Notes: generated from the letters alone by a model not told the origin. A stretch of 64,000 bases of DNA from Pseudopedobacter sp037968815 (GCA_037968815.1 JBBKWF010000019.1:62001-126000); one strand, 5' to 3'; counted from the stretch's first letter, positions 50,434 to 60,772 are shown. Translations and numbers: made by a program.

Positions 50434-53400
50434 ATGAAATTATACTTCAATAAATTTTACAAAACTGTTACCTCAATAAGCGTTCTAGTGCTATTGGTGT
50501 TTGGCTTATCGTCCTCTGTGAAGGCACAATATTTTGGTCAAAACAAGGTAAGGTATAAGAATTTGGACTTTAAGGTTTACGAAACTCCACACTTTAACCT
50601 TTACTATTATACCAAAAACGATAGTTTAATTAAGGCTTTTGCTAAAGAAAGTGAAGCTTGGTACTCTATGCACCAACAGGTTTTTAGAGATACTTTTAGA
50701 ACACCTAATCCAATTATTTTATATGGAAATGCTCCTGAATTTCAGCAGACTACAGTCATTAATGGAGATATTGGTGTAGGTACAGGTGGAGTTACAGAAG
50801 GGCTCAAAAACAGAGTTATAATGCCTTTACAGGAAATCAACTCGCAAACCCGTCACGTATTAGGTCATGAACTTGTTCATGCTTTCCAATACCATTCATT
50901 AATTGAGGGCGACTCTACCCAGTTAGAAAATATTGGTAATTTACCTTTATGGATGATTGAAGGTATGGCCGAATATCTTTCTTTAGGAAAGGTGGATGCA
51001 AATACAGCAATGTGGATGCGTGATGCTGTTTTAAATAAAGACATACCTACTTTAAACGATTTAACTACCAATAGTAAGTACTTTCCTTACCGTTACGGAC
51101 AGGCATTTTGGGCTTTCATTGGTTCTACTTACGGAGATAGCACCATATTCCCGTTTTTTAAAGCTACCGCCAAATATGGCTATCAAATGGCAATCCGACG
51201 TACTTTTGGTTATGATGATAAAACACTTTCCACTTTATGGAAAAGCTCTTTAGAAAACACCTATAAGCCATATTTAAAAGATATTGAGCAGAAACCTATA
51301 GGCTTTAGTATAGCTGATACAACCAACGCCGGAGAAATGAACGTTGCGCCAGCCATCAGCCCAGACGGAAAGTATTTAGCTTATCTATCAGAACGGGATG
51401 TCTTCTCAATTGATCTTTATTTAGCAGATGCCAAAACGGGTAAAATTATTCGAAAGCTGACCTCAAAAATTAGCAACAGCCATATTGATGAATTTAATTT
51501 TATTGAATCTGCGGGTGCATGGTCGCCGGATAGTAAACAATTTGCTTTTAGTGTTTTTGGAAAAGGGCGTAACAACTTAGTAATTGTTGATGTTGCTAAT
51601 GGTAAAACACTGTTAAATAAAGGAATGGATTTGGTTGAGCAGTTTGGTAACCTAACTTGGTCGCCAGATGGGGTCAACATTGCCTTTTCTGGATTAAAAG
51701 ATGGGCAAAGTGATGTGTTTAGTTATAACATTAACACACAAAAAGTAACACAGTTAACTAACGATAGGTTTACTAATTACCAGCCTTCTTACTCTAACAA
51801 CGGTAAAAAAATTATTTTCTCTACAGATAGAATGAGTTCTGTTAGTGAGAATATGAGGTCAACAATTCCTATGGGAATGGCTATTTTAGATTTAGAAAGT
51901 CAAAAAATCACTAACGTTAATGTGTTTCCAGGTGCTAATAATTTTAATGCACTTTTTGCAGATAATGATACCAATATCTACTTTTTATCAAACAAAGATG
52001 GTTTCAGAAACCTTTATCGTTACAATCTGGAAAGCACAAAAACAGAACAACTTACAGACTACTTTACGGGCATCAGCGGAATTACAGAAAACTCGCCTGC
52101 TCTAAGTATCTCCAACAATAATGATATTGTTTACTCTTACTATCGTTCGCAACGATATACTCTATACAATGCTAAAAGCAGTGAGTTTACACCGAAAGTT
52201 GTAAATAGCCAGACAATTGATTTAACGGCAGCTACTTTGCCTCCATTAGGTTCTGTAGGTGTAGATATTGTTAATAAAAACTTGGAGAATTTTATGGCTT
52301 ATGATGATTTGCCAACTGACTCTGTAAAAGTAATACCTTTTAAATCTAAATTTAAGTTAGATTATATTGCAAACACAGGCGCTGGAGTGTCTACAAGTCG
52401 TTTTGGCACAGGTTTATCTGGAGGTGTACAAGCAATTTTTAGTGATATTTTAAGTAGAAATCAGATTTTTGCTGCTGCAACAGTTAACGGAGAAATTTAC
52501 GATGCAGGCGCACAAATTGCTTATGTAAACCAAGAAAGCAGATGGAGCTGGGGTGGTGCAGTTTCGCATATTCCTTACCAGTTTGGCACCTATGGTTACG
52601 ATGCTAATGCAACTACACCAGAATATGGTACGCCAGCAGTTGAGCAGTATATTGATTTAATTAGGATTTTCGAAGAATCTGTACAAGGCTTTACCTCCTA
52701 CCCTTTTAACAGAATTACCAGAATGGAGTTTGGTTTGGGTGCTTCTCATTACTCGTATAGAGTTGATAGATACAGTACCTATTATGACCAACTTACTTAT
52801 TACCCAATTTATCAAGATAAAAGAAAAGTTTCTTTAGATGAGTTTAATAATAGCAACAGCACTAACACGAGTGGCTATAGCAATTATAGGCTAGAACCAT
52901 ATACCATTTTTCAACTTAGTTCAGCTTTAGTTGGTGACAATTCTGTTTCGGGTATAGCTTCTCCTTTAGATGGATATCGTTATAAAATTGGTCTTGAACA
53001 ATATTTTGGAACTTATACTTATACCGCTCCAACTATTGATTTAAGAAGATATGTTAGAACAAAACCAGTAACCTTTGCTGGTAGAATTTATGGTTATGGA
53101 CGTTTAGGCGATACTAATAATCAGCTTTACCCAATCTTTATAGGTTACCCTTACTTAATTAGAGGTTATGAGGCTAATAGCTTTTATAATGATAATGGAG
53201 GCGTAAGCACATCTTCTAATGGCTTCAATATTGATCAATTAATAGGTAATAGAATTGCAGTTGTAAACTTTGAAGTACGTTTACCTTTTACTGGTCCAGA
53301 GAAACTATCAGTAATTCCATCTAAGTTTTTGTTTTCTGAATTGAATTTGTTTTTTGATGCAGGTTTAGCTTGGGATAAAGGGCAAACAGTAGACTTTAGT

Positions 53401-53598
53401 CGTAAAGGACCTCCAGAAGATCCTTCATCAACTTCGGGTTTTGATACAAATGTAAAAGTACCAGCATATAGCGCAGGTATTTCTGCAAGGGTAAATGTGT
53501 TTGGTTATTTTGTTTTAGAACCATATATGGCGTTTCCTTTTAATCGTAAGGATGTTAAAAAACCAGTTTTCGGTTTAGCTTTCTCTCCAGGGTGGTAA
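50434..53598 (+). CDS. secreted metallopeptidase-propeller-barrel fusion protein
   Basis: The protein is 1054 aa from ATG 50434, chosen because it opens onto a signal peptide (VLVLLVFGLSSSVKAQ); the TTG at 50380 is only an upstream extension. Residues about 45-290 are a gluzincin-like domain with HELVHAFQYH (HExxH) and a downstream EGMAEYLSL. A TolB/WD40-like beta propeller follows (about 295-620: SPDGKYLAYLSERD, WSPDSKQFAFS, WSPDGVNIAFS). The C-terminal ~400 residues are strand-rich and end in ..PVFGLAFSPGW, like an outer-membrane barrel. The tail is consistent with surface display. Its neighbours are a PBP and MsrB. Confidence 0.82.
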   Translation: MKLYFNKFYKTVTSISVLVLLVFGLSSSVKAQYFGQNKVRYKNLDFKVYETPHFNLYYYTKNDSLIKAFAKESEAWYSMHQQVFRDTFRTPNPIILYGNAPEFQQTTVINGDIGVGTGGVTEGLKNRVIMPLQEINSQTRHVLGHELVHAFQYHSLIEGDSTQLENIGNLPLWMIEGMAEYLSLGKVDANTAMWMRDAVLNKDIPTLNDLTTNSKYFPYRYGQAFWAFIGSTYGDSTIFPFFKATAKYGYQMAIRRTFGYDDKTLSTLWKSSLENTYKPYLKDIEQKPIGFSIADTTNAGEMNVAPAISPDGKYLAYLSERDVFSIDLYLADAKTGKIIRKLTSKISNSHIDEFNFIESAGAWSPDSKQFAFSVFGKGRNNLVIVDVANGKTLLNKGMDLVEQFGNLTWSPDGVNIAFSGLKDGQSDVFSYNINTQKVTQLTNDRFTNYQPSYSNNGKKIIFSTDRMSSVSENMRSTIPMGMAILDLESQKITNVNVFPGANNFNALFADNDTNIYFLSNKDGFRNLYRYNLESTKTEQLTDYFTGISGITENSPALSISNNNDIVYSYYRSQRYTLYNAKSSEFTPKVVNSQTIDLTAATLPPLGSVGVDIVNKNLENFMAYDDLPTDSVKVIPFKSKFKLDYIANTGAGVSTSRFGTGLSGGVQAIFSDILSRNQIFAAATVNGEIYDAGAQIAYVNQESRWSWGGAVSHIPYQFGTYGYDANATTPEYGTPAVEQYIDLIRIFEESVQGFTSYPFNRITRMEFGLGASHYSYRVDRYSTYYDQLTYYPIYQDKRKVSLDEFNNSNSTNTSGYSNYRLEPYTIFQLSSALVGDNSVSGIASPLDGYRYKIGLEQYFGTYTYTAPTIDLRRYVRTKPVTFAGRIYGYGRLGDTNNQLYPIFIGYPYLIRGYEANSFYNDNGGVSTSSNGFNIDQLIGNRIAVVNFEVRLPFTGPEKLSVIPSKFLFSELNLFFDAGLAWDKGQTVDFSRKGPPEDPSSTSGFDTNVKVPAYSAGISARVNVFGYFVLEPYMAFPFNRKDVKKPVFGLAFSPGW

Positions 53599-53642
53599 AA
53601 ACTAGTAACAACATAATCTCGTTTATAAATAAAATATAAATT

Positions 53643-54158
53643 ATGAAAAGTTTAAAATATATAGCAATGTGTGCTTTGGCGATTACAACGCTAAGTTCTT
53701 GCGGACAGTCAAAAGATAATCCCACGGATAACGTAAGTTCTTTGGAAGAGAAAAAAGGGATGTTCCCTATTGAAAAATCAGAATCGCAATGGAGAGAAAT
53801 CTTAGGTCCTCAAGCTTTTGAAATAATGGTAAAAGAAGGTACCGAGCCCGCTTTTAAAAATGCCTATTACAATAATAAAGAAAAAGGTATTTATGTGAGT
53901 ATGGCAACTGGCGAACCATTATTTAGCTCAGAAGACAAATTTGACTCTGGCACAGGATGGCCTAGCTTTAGCAAACCTATTAATGAAAAGGCAATCATCT
54001 GGACAAAAGATACTTCTTACGGAATGACTCGTGATGAGATTATCGAAGCTAAAACAGGTTTACATTTAGGTCATGTTTTTAACGATGGCCCTGGCCCAAC
54101 AGGTTTAAGGTATTGTATCAACTCTGCAGCGCTTAAGTTTGTACCTGAGAAACCATAA
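53643..54158 (+). CDS. msrB: peptide methionine-R-sulfoxide reductase (MsrB) lipoprotein
   Basis: The 171-residue protein has a lipobox LSSC (Cys20). The MsrB core is complete: FDSGTGWPSFSKPI, LHLGHVFNDGP and catalytic Cys in LRYCINSAAL. The zinc-binding CxxC pairs of many MsrB proteins are absent (YVSMATGE replaces the first), so it belongs to the zinc-free class. It repairs oxidised methionine in the envelope. It probably shares a transcript with the preceding large gene (44-nt gap). Confidence 0.93.
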   Translation: MKSLKYIAMCALAITTLSSCGQSKDNPTDNVSSLEEKKGMFPIEKSESQWREILGPQAFEIMVKEGTEPAFKNAYYNNKEKGIYVSMATGEPLFSSEDKFDSGTGWPSFSKPINEKAIIWTKDTSYGMTRDEIIEAKTGLHLGHVFNDGPGPTGLRYCINSAALKFVPEKP

Positions 54159-54159
54159 A

Positions 54160-54201
54160 ATATAAGGGACTATATTTAAATTATAAATATAGTCCCTTAT
54201 A
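54160..54201. terminator. bidirectional terminator
   Basis: A 19-bp stem (ATATAAGGGACTATATTTA and its complement) with a 4-nt loop separates convergent msrB and the GH20 gene. A/T pairs flank the GGGACT core. Confidence 0.82.
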
Positions 54202-54267
54202 TAAAAATTCAAAAAACAGAATTATAGCATCCTTGAAAATTTGGAGCTATTCTTCTTCAAATCCACT

Positions 54268-56334
54268 TCAGTCCTGAGTACTTTTTAATAGCTTTTTTGT
54301 TGCTTTAATAAGTACAGTAACCTCAACGTTTCCTTGAGGTTTAACCATAAGGTTAAGTTCTTCTTCTTTTTTCAAGTAATCATTAGCCGTCATTATTGAT
54401 TTCCTTTTTAACTTATTAGCTGACTTTAAAAGTAAGTAGTCTACTAATTCTGTGCCCATTACTGAAAGTTTAGCTAAGTTTTCAGACATCGGAGTTGCTT
54501 CTCTTACTGCAGGAGCAAGTTTCATAGTTTCTAATAATTTTGGGTGATTATCAATCCATATTTGATATTGTGATTTTATTTTATGGCCAAGTTCTGTGTT
54601 CGGAGTTTTTAAGAAGTCATCAATCATCCAAGAGAACTCTCTAGCAATCTTACTATCAGGCCTTGCTACATCAGCAATCATTGTTAAAGGAGTGCGGGTG
54701 TAATAGATGATTCCCTGCTTTCTTCTAGAAAGCTTTTTCATTGGCTCTACCACATCAATGAAAGTTTTTAGAGCTGTAATGTCATTACCATTAGCTAAAC
54801 GTTTTAACATCACTTCATGGTTTTTATTATGGCTGATTCCGAGATACTCTAACTTATTACTAACCACTTCAAGTCTTCTGTACATATCTTTTACATCTCT
54901 AACTTCACGTGGAGACCATAATCTCTCGGCGATTGCTGCTGTAAAAGGCCAAGTTCTAGAGTCTATTGTTTCTGCCGTAACAAGTTCGGCCCACATAGCC
55001 GATTCACCTCCATAAACATTTTCTAGCTGACTAGGTGTTAAGTCATCGCTTTCCGCTAGTGGTTCGTTTAAATAATACTCTTCGGCTGTGTACAATAAAT
55101 CAACATAAAAGCCAGACGAAATAATAACAGGATATCCTTTTTTTGCAGCTTCATTTAAAGATTTTTTACCTCTCCAAGAGTGGATCATGATATCTTTAGA
55201 AACTCCTGGTTCAAGAATCTCATCCCAGCCCATCATTTTTCTATTATATTTTGTCAATATTTTTTGCAACTTTCCATTAAAATAAGTTTGCAACTCCATA
55301 TTACTTTTTAAATCATGAGTCTTCTTAAACTCTTGTATTTTAGCATTATTATCCCATTGCACTCCCCTATTTTCATCTCCTCCAATATGGATATATTCAT
55401 CTGGGAAAATTTTAGTCATTTCTGATATAAATGCATCAATAAATGGATAAAGTTTCTCATTAGTTGGGTCCATTGTGGGTGCAGGTTCGAAATGGCTATA
55501 TTCAGTTTCAATTTCATAAGTTCCTGGTGCACTTGCATATTCTGGATAACCTGGGAACCAAGATGAAGCATGACCGGGCATATCAAATTCAGGTACTACT
55601 CTTACCCCTCTATCAGTGGCGTATTTCACAATATCTTTTAACTGTGCTTGTGTAAAGTATTTACCATTTGATCCTTTTTCATGCAATAAAGGATGGGCTT
55701 TACTTTCTACTCTAAACCCTTGATCATCGGTTAAGTGTAAATGAAGCACATTCATTTTTAGCGCTAACATGGCATCAATATTTCTGATGATTACTTCATA
55801 TGGAATCCAATGTCTCACCACATCTATCATCAAGCCTCTCCAAGGAAATCTTGGACTGTCTTTTATAGAAACATGTGGAAAATAAAAACCATTTTCATCG
55901 GCTTCTAACAACTGTAGCAGGGTTTCTAAACCATACATAGCACCAATATCTGTTACAGCAGAAATTTTAATCTGGTTGTTATCAATATCTAATTGGTACG
56001 ATTCGTCCTCTTTTAATTTAATCTCCCCAGGTCTTTGCACTTGAATTTGTAGTAACGCTTTTTTGTCATTATCAAAGCCTGTTATTTGATCTTGGGTAAA
56101 CCATAAAATAGTCTGCTCATCTAGTCTCCTCAAAAACCTGGTTGCTGATTTGTAAAACCTCTGATCTGGTTTCCCTTGTATTGCTAATCTAAAACTACTA
56201 TCAATACGCAGTTTACCATTATTGACTTTTAATTGCTGAGGAACAGGCATTAAGTCTAATGTCTGTTTAGGTTGTGCAAAACTGGATTGCGCAACTAATA
56301 ATAATACTCCGATAAAAAAACTGATCTTCTTCAT
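54268..56334 (-). CDS. GH20 beta-N-acetylhexosaminidase
   Basis: The protein is 688 aa from ATG 56334, which begins the signal peptide MKKISFFIGVLLLVAQSSFAQ; an upstream ATG at 56373 only adds 13 residues. A GH20b N-domain (PVPQQLKVNNGKLRI..) precedes the TIM barrel: DSPRFPWRGLMIDVVRHW, HLHLTDDQGFR, EFDMPGHASSW, HIGGDENRGVQW (catalytic Asp-Glu) and MMGWDEIL. It removes terminal beta-GlcNAc or GalNAc outside the cytoplasm. It is last in a minus-strand glycan cluster. Confidence 0.93.
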   Translation of the reverse strand: MKKISFFIGVLLLVAQSSFAQPKQTLDLMPVPQQLKVNNGKLRIDSSFRLAIQGKPDQRFYKSATRFLRRLDEQTILWFTQDQITGFDNDKKALLQIQVQRPGEIKLKEDESYQLDIDNNQIKISAVTDIGAMYGLETLLQLLEADENGFYFPHVSIKDSPRFPWRGLMIDVVRHWIPYEVIIRNIDAMLALKMNVLHLHLTDDQGFRVESKAHPLLHEKGSNGKYFTQAQLKDIVKYATDRGVRVVPEFDMPGHASSWFPGYPEYASAPGTYEIETEYSHFEPAPTMDPTNEKLYPFIDAFISEMTKIFPDEYIHIGGDENRGVQWDNNAKIQEFKKTHDLKSNMELQTYFNGKLQKILTKYNRKMMGWDEILEPGVSKDIMIHSWRGKKSLNEAAKKGYPVIISSGFYVDLLYTAEEYYLNEPLAESDDLTPSQLENVYGGESAMWAELVTAETIDSRTWPFTAAIAERLWSPREVRDVKDMYRRLEVVSNKLEYLGISHNKNHEVMLKRLANGNDITALKTFIDVVEPMKKLSRRKQGIIYYTRTPLTMIADVARPDSKIAREFSWMIDDFLKTPNTELGHKIKSQYQIWIDNHPKLLETMKLAPAVREATPMSENLAKLSVMGTELVDYLLLKSANKLKRKSIMTANDYLKKEEELNLMVKPQGNVEVTVLIKATKKLLKSTQD

Positions 56335-56450
56335 TAATTTATAATTGTTTACATTCTTAATATCCAAAATCACTTTCTAGTACATCAACCTCCTTTTAAT
56401 AGTTGATGGATTAGAAGATAGTTAGAGAAATTGATTTTAGAACTGGTATA

Positions 56451-57650
56451 TTATTGAGTGATTATCTCGATTGATTCTTTAAAAAGTTTTTTATAATTTT
56501 TTAATCTATGAAAAGTTAAAAAATTAGCGTCGTGATAATTTTTTGCGCTTTTATTTTCATAGTCGTAAGCAGTTCGTGAAACGTAAAGAATATCCTTTCC
56601 ATCAAACTCCCAGTCTAGATAATTAAAACCATGTTTTTTAGTATCCGTATGTTGCAAAAGGATCTGGTGTACTTCCCATTTTTTTAAATCTTTAGACGAT
56701 ACAAAAGCTTGAGTATTTCTAATTTTATCTAATTGTACTTTGCCTCTATAAGCTTCAGGGACATAATTAACAATCGCTAAGTAACGTTCAGTCTTTTCAT
56801 CAAACCTGATGGTAAACTTTTTACCTCCACCAGGGAAATTAATAAAATCTTCATTTTTATTAAATGTAGAAGTTAAACCGTCCGCTGAAACATTTACAAC
56901 AGCTGCCAATTCATTATATTTATCTTTTGGTTGATGTACCCTTAAAATATTAACAATATTTTTATCCCGTGTTACAACAGCGTTACCCTCTATCCAAGCT
57001 CTGAAATCTCCATTTAAATAGGTAGAATCATAACGAAGCGTATTAGTGCTCCTCCAATTCGATGCATCTAACAAATCAGCATCATCTTTTATAGACATCA
57101 TAAATGTACCGTACCTGAAACCCCATTTCTTAATTTCTCCGTCAGCTCTTTCCATGGCTCGCCATAAATAACCATTATTAGAAACGATTGGCATTGGTGC
57201 GCAGTGAAACTCCCCTTCCAACAACAAACCAGATTTAGCGTCCACGGGTTTTGTCCAAGTATATCCACCATCTATAGATCTTTTTATCACTACGTTTCCA
57301 TGATGCTTATCGGTACCCATGATATAAAGGTTTTTATTATGTACGAATGGCTTTGACCAAAACTGTCCATTAAGTACTGCTATTTCTTTCCATTTTTCCC
57401 CTTTATTGGTTGATAAAAAAACTTTAGAAACTGCTGATGAAAACTCTGTAGATCCTTTGCCAAACAAATCATGTGTGGCTATATAATTTCCATTCGGTAA
57501 AATGCAGATACCCGGTGAACCGATATATTGCTCTGTATCGACATCTTGATAGTCTATAACAGTACCCGGAACGCCTTTAAATTTTTCTTTCTGAGCGAGA
57601 GCTACAGAAGAGATTATACATAGAAGTGACATCAGAAAAGTCTTTGACAT
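56451..57650 (-). CDS. BNR-repeat sialidase-like glycan-acting protein
   Basis: The 399-residue protein has a signal peptide (..ISSVALAQ). Two Asp-box-like blades are clear (LSTNKGEKW, SIDGGYTW). The end FDGKDILYVSRTAYDYENKSAKNYHDANFLTFHRLKNY matches its paralogue at 60828-62918 residue for residue in many places. The first Arg of the sialidase FRIP motif is not visible (YIGSPGICILPNG at that position), so classical sialidase activity is uncertain. It may cleave or bind another acidic or amino sugar. Confidence 0.8.
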   Translation of the reverse strand: MSKTFLMSLLCIISSVALAQKEKFKGVPGTVIDYQDVDTEQYIGSPGICILPNGNYIATHDLFGKGSTEFSSAVSKVFLSTNKGEKWKEIAVLNGQFWSKPFVHNKNLYIMGTDKHHGNVVIKRSIDGGYTWTKPVDAKSGLLLEGEFHCAPMPIVSNNGYLWRAMERADGEIKKWGFRYGTFMMSIKDDADLLDASNWRSTNTLRYDSTYLNGDFRAWIEGNAVVTRDKNIVNILRVHQPKDKYNELAAVVNVSADGLTSTFNKNEDFINFPGGGKKFTIRFDEKTERYLAIVNYVPEAYRGKVQLDKIRNTQAFVSSKDLKKWEVHQILLQHTDTKKHGFNYLDWEFDGKDILYVSRTAYDYENKSAKNYHDANFLTFHRLKNYKKLFKESIEIITQ

Positions 57651-57992
57651 ACATTAAGATTTGATAATATAATTCAGAATTTATATTCAATTGGCTTTGA
57701 AATGCTAAAATAGCGACTATGTTTTACCTATAGTTTGTAATAATTAGCTTAAACCTCCTATATATTATCATTTGAGTTAATGTGTTTAGCTTTGATTCCG
57801 TTTGTTGAAATTTTGACTAGAGACTTTTTTTTAATAAAAAAAAATGAGGAGAGGTTTATATAAGCATGGGAAATGGAGAACAATTATCTTGTTCTCCATT
57901 TTCTGTATTGACAATATAAAAAAGGCACCCTTTTCTAGCCTTCTGTTTGTTTTGAGCTTTTATTAAAATGAATATATAATAAAGTCACCAAT
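57651..57992. other. 342-nt gap with a hairpin in the glycan cluster
   Basis: The gap between two same-strand genes contains the hairpin at 57870-57903 and A/T-rich DNA presumed to carry the promoter of the BNR gene. No ORF, RNA or repeat was recognised. Confidence 0.45.
57870..57903 (-). terminator. hairpin after the DUF3748 gene
   Basis: A 14-bp stem (GAAATGGAGAACAA / TTGTTCTCCATTTC, 5-nt loop) lies about 90 nt past the stop. It lacks a good T-run, so it may protect mRNA or be a weak terminator. Confidence 0.5.
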
Positions 57993-59360
57993 CTATTTTT
58001 CTAAAATAAAAATCTGCAAAAATTCTCCAGATGATCCTTTTATATATTTATTATAAGCGATTTTTGTTCCGTCAGGAGACCATACCACTGCGTCACTTAG
58101 TCGCGTATCTTTTGGATTATCCGATATTTTCCGTGAAACCCCAGAGTCGATATGAGTTATATATACATCTTTATCAGCGATATAAGCTAAATACTTTCCG
58201 TCTGGACTAAAATTGAAACCGCTTTCTATATTAAATTGATGAAAACTTAGTTGTTTCACTTTCCCTCCATTAGGAGAGACACCAAAGGCATTTATATAAC
58301 CTAAACTATCTTTAGATAGAAAAGCTATCATGCTACCTTCTGGGTTACTACGGAGCCAATGCCTAGGTCCCTTAACACCTTCCTCAAGGTGTGTAATTCT
58401 TCTTTGTTTTAAACTTATAGGCACTTCTAAACGAGAAAAAGCATTACCCTTTTTTGTTTCTGCTTTTAACACACTCAAGTCTTTTGGTAAATCAACTATA
58501 AATATATCAGTAACAGTTTCGCCGGATGCATTTTTAACATTACCCTGAAAAGCAATTGCTCGATGTTGACGTTGTCCGTCGCTTTTCAAATAACCATCAT
58601 TTCCAATCCAACATTCATCAAAAGCCTTGTCTATTTCATCAGTATTGAATTTTGGGCTTTCTGTGACATCTGCAATAATCACCGAGAACATTTCACCACT
58701 ATTATTTTCTAAAGAATCATCATCATCCACTTTTACTTCTCCCGGAAACATAATCCCTACAGTTCTTAAATCCTTAATATTTGGATTAGTTTTACTCAAC
58801 TTTGCGATAACGTCATCATTATAAGTATAGCTTAATGCTTCGCCATCTGCACTCCAACCATGGGCATGCGAACCTCCTCTTAATGCACCAACGGTAAATG
58901 GAGCATTCACATCTCTGGCATCCATAAATATAGGTTGCTGTAAATTTTCTATATCAATAGCTACACCTGTTCTTCTCGTAAAATCATACGGTCGATCTTT
59001 GTTGGAGTTTCTAACTCCATGAATAAAAATCACTCTGTCTTTAACCGGAGAAAATGACACAGCCCCAACGCCAGGGCCGTAGGCAGTTTGGTTTGTGGTC
59101 TGATACATCTCTTTTATAACACCCGTATTCACATTTACCATTTCTATACTTTTGGTGCTCCCTATTTTACGACCATCATTACGGGTATCATAAGCTAACC
59201 AATTTCCGTCTGGTGAAAAACACTGTGTTGGATTTAAAAGGTGTCCCATCTCCTGATTTGTCAATTGTTTTTCTTGAAAATTCATATTTGACTCCCCTTC
59301 CGAAAAACAAGCGTTAAAAGCAAATAATATTAATAAGCATAGTATTGTTAAAATCTTCAT
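57993..59360 (-). CDS. DUF3748 beta-propeller lipoprotein
   Basis: The protein is 455 aa from ATG 59360, which gives the lipobox FNAC (Cys18); an upstream ATG at 59429 adds only an unlikely 23-residue lead. Propeller repeats FSPDGNWLAYDTRNDG, WSADGEALSYTYNDD, FSPDGKYLAYIADKD and WSPDGTKIAYNKY match DUF3748/TolB-like proteins. Such propellers act as scaffolds or sugar-binding proteins; the role is unassigned. It lies within the glycan cluster. Confidence 0.82.
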   Translation of the reverse strand: MKILTILCLLILFAFNACFSEGESNMNFQEKQLTNQEMGHLLNPTQCFSPDGNWLAYDTRNDGRKIGSTKSIEMVNVNTGVIKEMYQTTNQTAYGPGVGAVSFSPVKDRVIFIHGVRNSNKDRPYDFTRRTGVAIDIENLQQPIFMDARDVNAPFTVGALRGGSHAHGWSADGEALSYTYNDDVIAKLSKTNPNIKDLRTVGIMFPGEVKVDDDDSLENNSGEMFSVIIADVTESPKFNTDEIDKAFDECWIGNDGYLKSDGQRQHRAIAFQGNVKNASGETVTDIFIVDLPKDLSVLKAETKKGNAFSRLEVPISLKQRRITHLEEGVKGPRHWLRSNPEGSMIAFLSKDSLGYINAFGVSPNGGKVKQLSFHQFNIESGFNFSPDGKYLAYIADKDVYITHIDSGVSRKISDNPKDTRLSDAVVWSPDGTKIAYNKYIKGSSGEFLQIFILEK

Positions 59361-59514
59361 GGGAAAATTTAAAGCAATTATAATATTTTTAAAATTGTTC
59401 TTTTTCGTCTTATGAGTTAAGAAAGTCATGAATATCTTTAGTTAAGTTTATTGAGGTTTTAGAATGGAAGTATCTTTTTCTAACGTAAATGAAGTGTTAA
59501 ACATTTACCTTATG

Positions 59515-60633
59515 CTATTTTTTTAAGTCAAAATCACTTAAGATTTTTTTAATGAACTTTTCATAAGCATTTGCGTATTTCACCATTCCTAAATCAGAAG
59601 GATGAACCCCATCTACAGTACTATTAATATCTAATCCAATATCCTCTGCGGTTAACAGATAGATATTTTTAATACCTTTTAATTGTAATCCATTAAAAAT
59701 ACTTTTCATCTGTTGGTTTATCTGGAGAAAAGGTTCTTGCTTATTTTTATTAATTAATGAAATAGTAGCATCAGAATGCTCTGTAAATATTATAGGTGTT
59801 TCCGCATGCTTCTTTCTGATAATCTCTACGGATCTCAATAACTTTTCTTTCAATTCCTTGGAGCTATAAACAGTAAGATTAGGCAAGCAGTCTAGGATAA
59901 AAACAGAAGTTTCTTGATTGGAAATTAGCTCTATAATCTCCGGTTCTAACCTGCCATTTGCTGAGAATCCTAGGTTTATAATAGGAATATCAAGCTTTCT
60001 ATTGAGAATTGCAGTCCAAGCCATTCCAGCTCTAGATGCAGAGGCACCTTGCGCAATGGATGTACCATAAACAACTATATTTTTTTTATCGATATTTTTA
60101 GACTTAAAATTTGATTCACTATCTACACCGATTTCAAACCAATTTAAAGTATTATACAATGGCAAGTACAACCTATACTCCTTAACTTTATTAAAATCTA
60201 ACGTATCAAATGACAACAACATAGTGTCACTACCGAGCTTTTTATAATTACCCCTAGCCCACTCCCACTCATTGTCATTAGTTAAAGCATATAAGTCTAC
60301 GCCACTAACTCCTATTAACGACATGTGCTTTAAAGCTAAATTTCCTTTTACAGAGTACCTGAAATTTATCACACTACTATTGCTTGTAAAAGCAATATAA
60401 AGACCTGCAGTGTTTTTTGACAACTCCCATATTTTAGGACGCACCAGTTCTTTTGCTATAAATGGTAATCTACTGTATTTGTCAATCAAAGAGTCAGGCC
60501 ATAGTTTCCCTTGAATACTTATATTATCATTTTTCTCAGGATTAATCCATCTAATTTCTTGCCCAATTACATATTGAGAAGAAAAAAGCACTATAAAAAA
60601 AAGCAACGTGATCGACTTTATAATGAACTTCAT
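59515..60633 (-). CDS. SGNH/GDSL hydrolase, GxDLY type (probable esterase)
   Basis: The 372-residue protein has a signal peptide (..SSQYVIG|Q). The N-terminal beta domain carries GVDLYALTNDNEWEW, the GxDLY signature. The SGNH domain has GTSIAQGASASRAG (nucleophile Ser block), NLGFSANGRLEP (Gly/Asn block) and GVHPSDLGMVKYA (Asp-His). Family members include esterases that remove acetyl groups from sugars. Its place in the cluster suggests removal of O-acyl groups before exo-glycosidase action. Confidence 0.87.
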   Translation of the reverse strand: MKFIIKSITLLFFIVLFSSQYVIGQEIRWINPEKNDNISIQGKLWPDSLIDKYSRLPFIAKELVRPKIWELSKNTAGLYIAFTSNSSVINFRYSVKGNLALKHMSLIGVSGVDLYALTNDNEWEWARGNYKKLGSDTMLLSFDTLDFNKVKEYRLYLPLYNTLNWFEIGVDSESNFKSKNIDKKNIVVYGTSIAQGASASRAGMAWTAILNRKLDIPIINLGFSANGRLEPEIIELISNQETSVFILDCLPNLTVYSSKELKEKLLRSVEIIRKKHAETPIIFTEHSDATISLINKNKQEPFLQINQQMKSIFNGLQLKGIKNIYLLTAEDIGLDINSTVDGVHPSDLGMVKYANAYEKFIKKILSDFDLKK

Positions 60634-60722
60634 TAATAAATGTATTTGTTATTAAAGTTTTGAAACCACTTTTTAGCATAATGATTTATGCGTGATTTAG
60701 CATGGCATTGGTAGATCAGAAA

Positions 60723-60772
60723 GAAAAAAAGAACTTCCTATTATTATTTACTGATTAATAATAAGAAGTTCC
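60723..60772 (-). terminator. terminator between the GLUG-BNR gene and the SGNH gene
   Basis: On the minus strand GGAACTTCTTATTATTA pairs with TAATAATAGGAAGTTC (one mismatch, 9-nt loop) and is followed by TTTTTTTC. It lies 56 nt past the stop. Confidence 0.75.

Noticed and set aside
56335..56373. Upstream ATG of the GH20 gene
   Set aside because: The signal peptide starts at the ATG at 56334; the extra 13 residues would push the hydrophobic stretch inward.
56383..56408. CATCAAC/GTTGATG hairpin before the GH20 gene
   Set aside because: Only 7 bp with a 12-nt loop and no T-tract; not convincing as a terminator or operator.
59361..59429. Upstream ATG of the DUF3748 gene
   Set aside because: The lipobox is correctly spaced only from ATG 59360.
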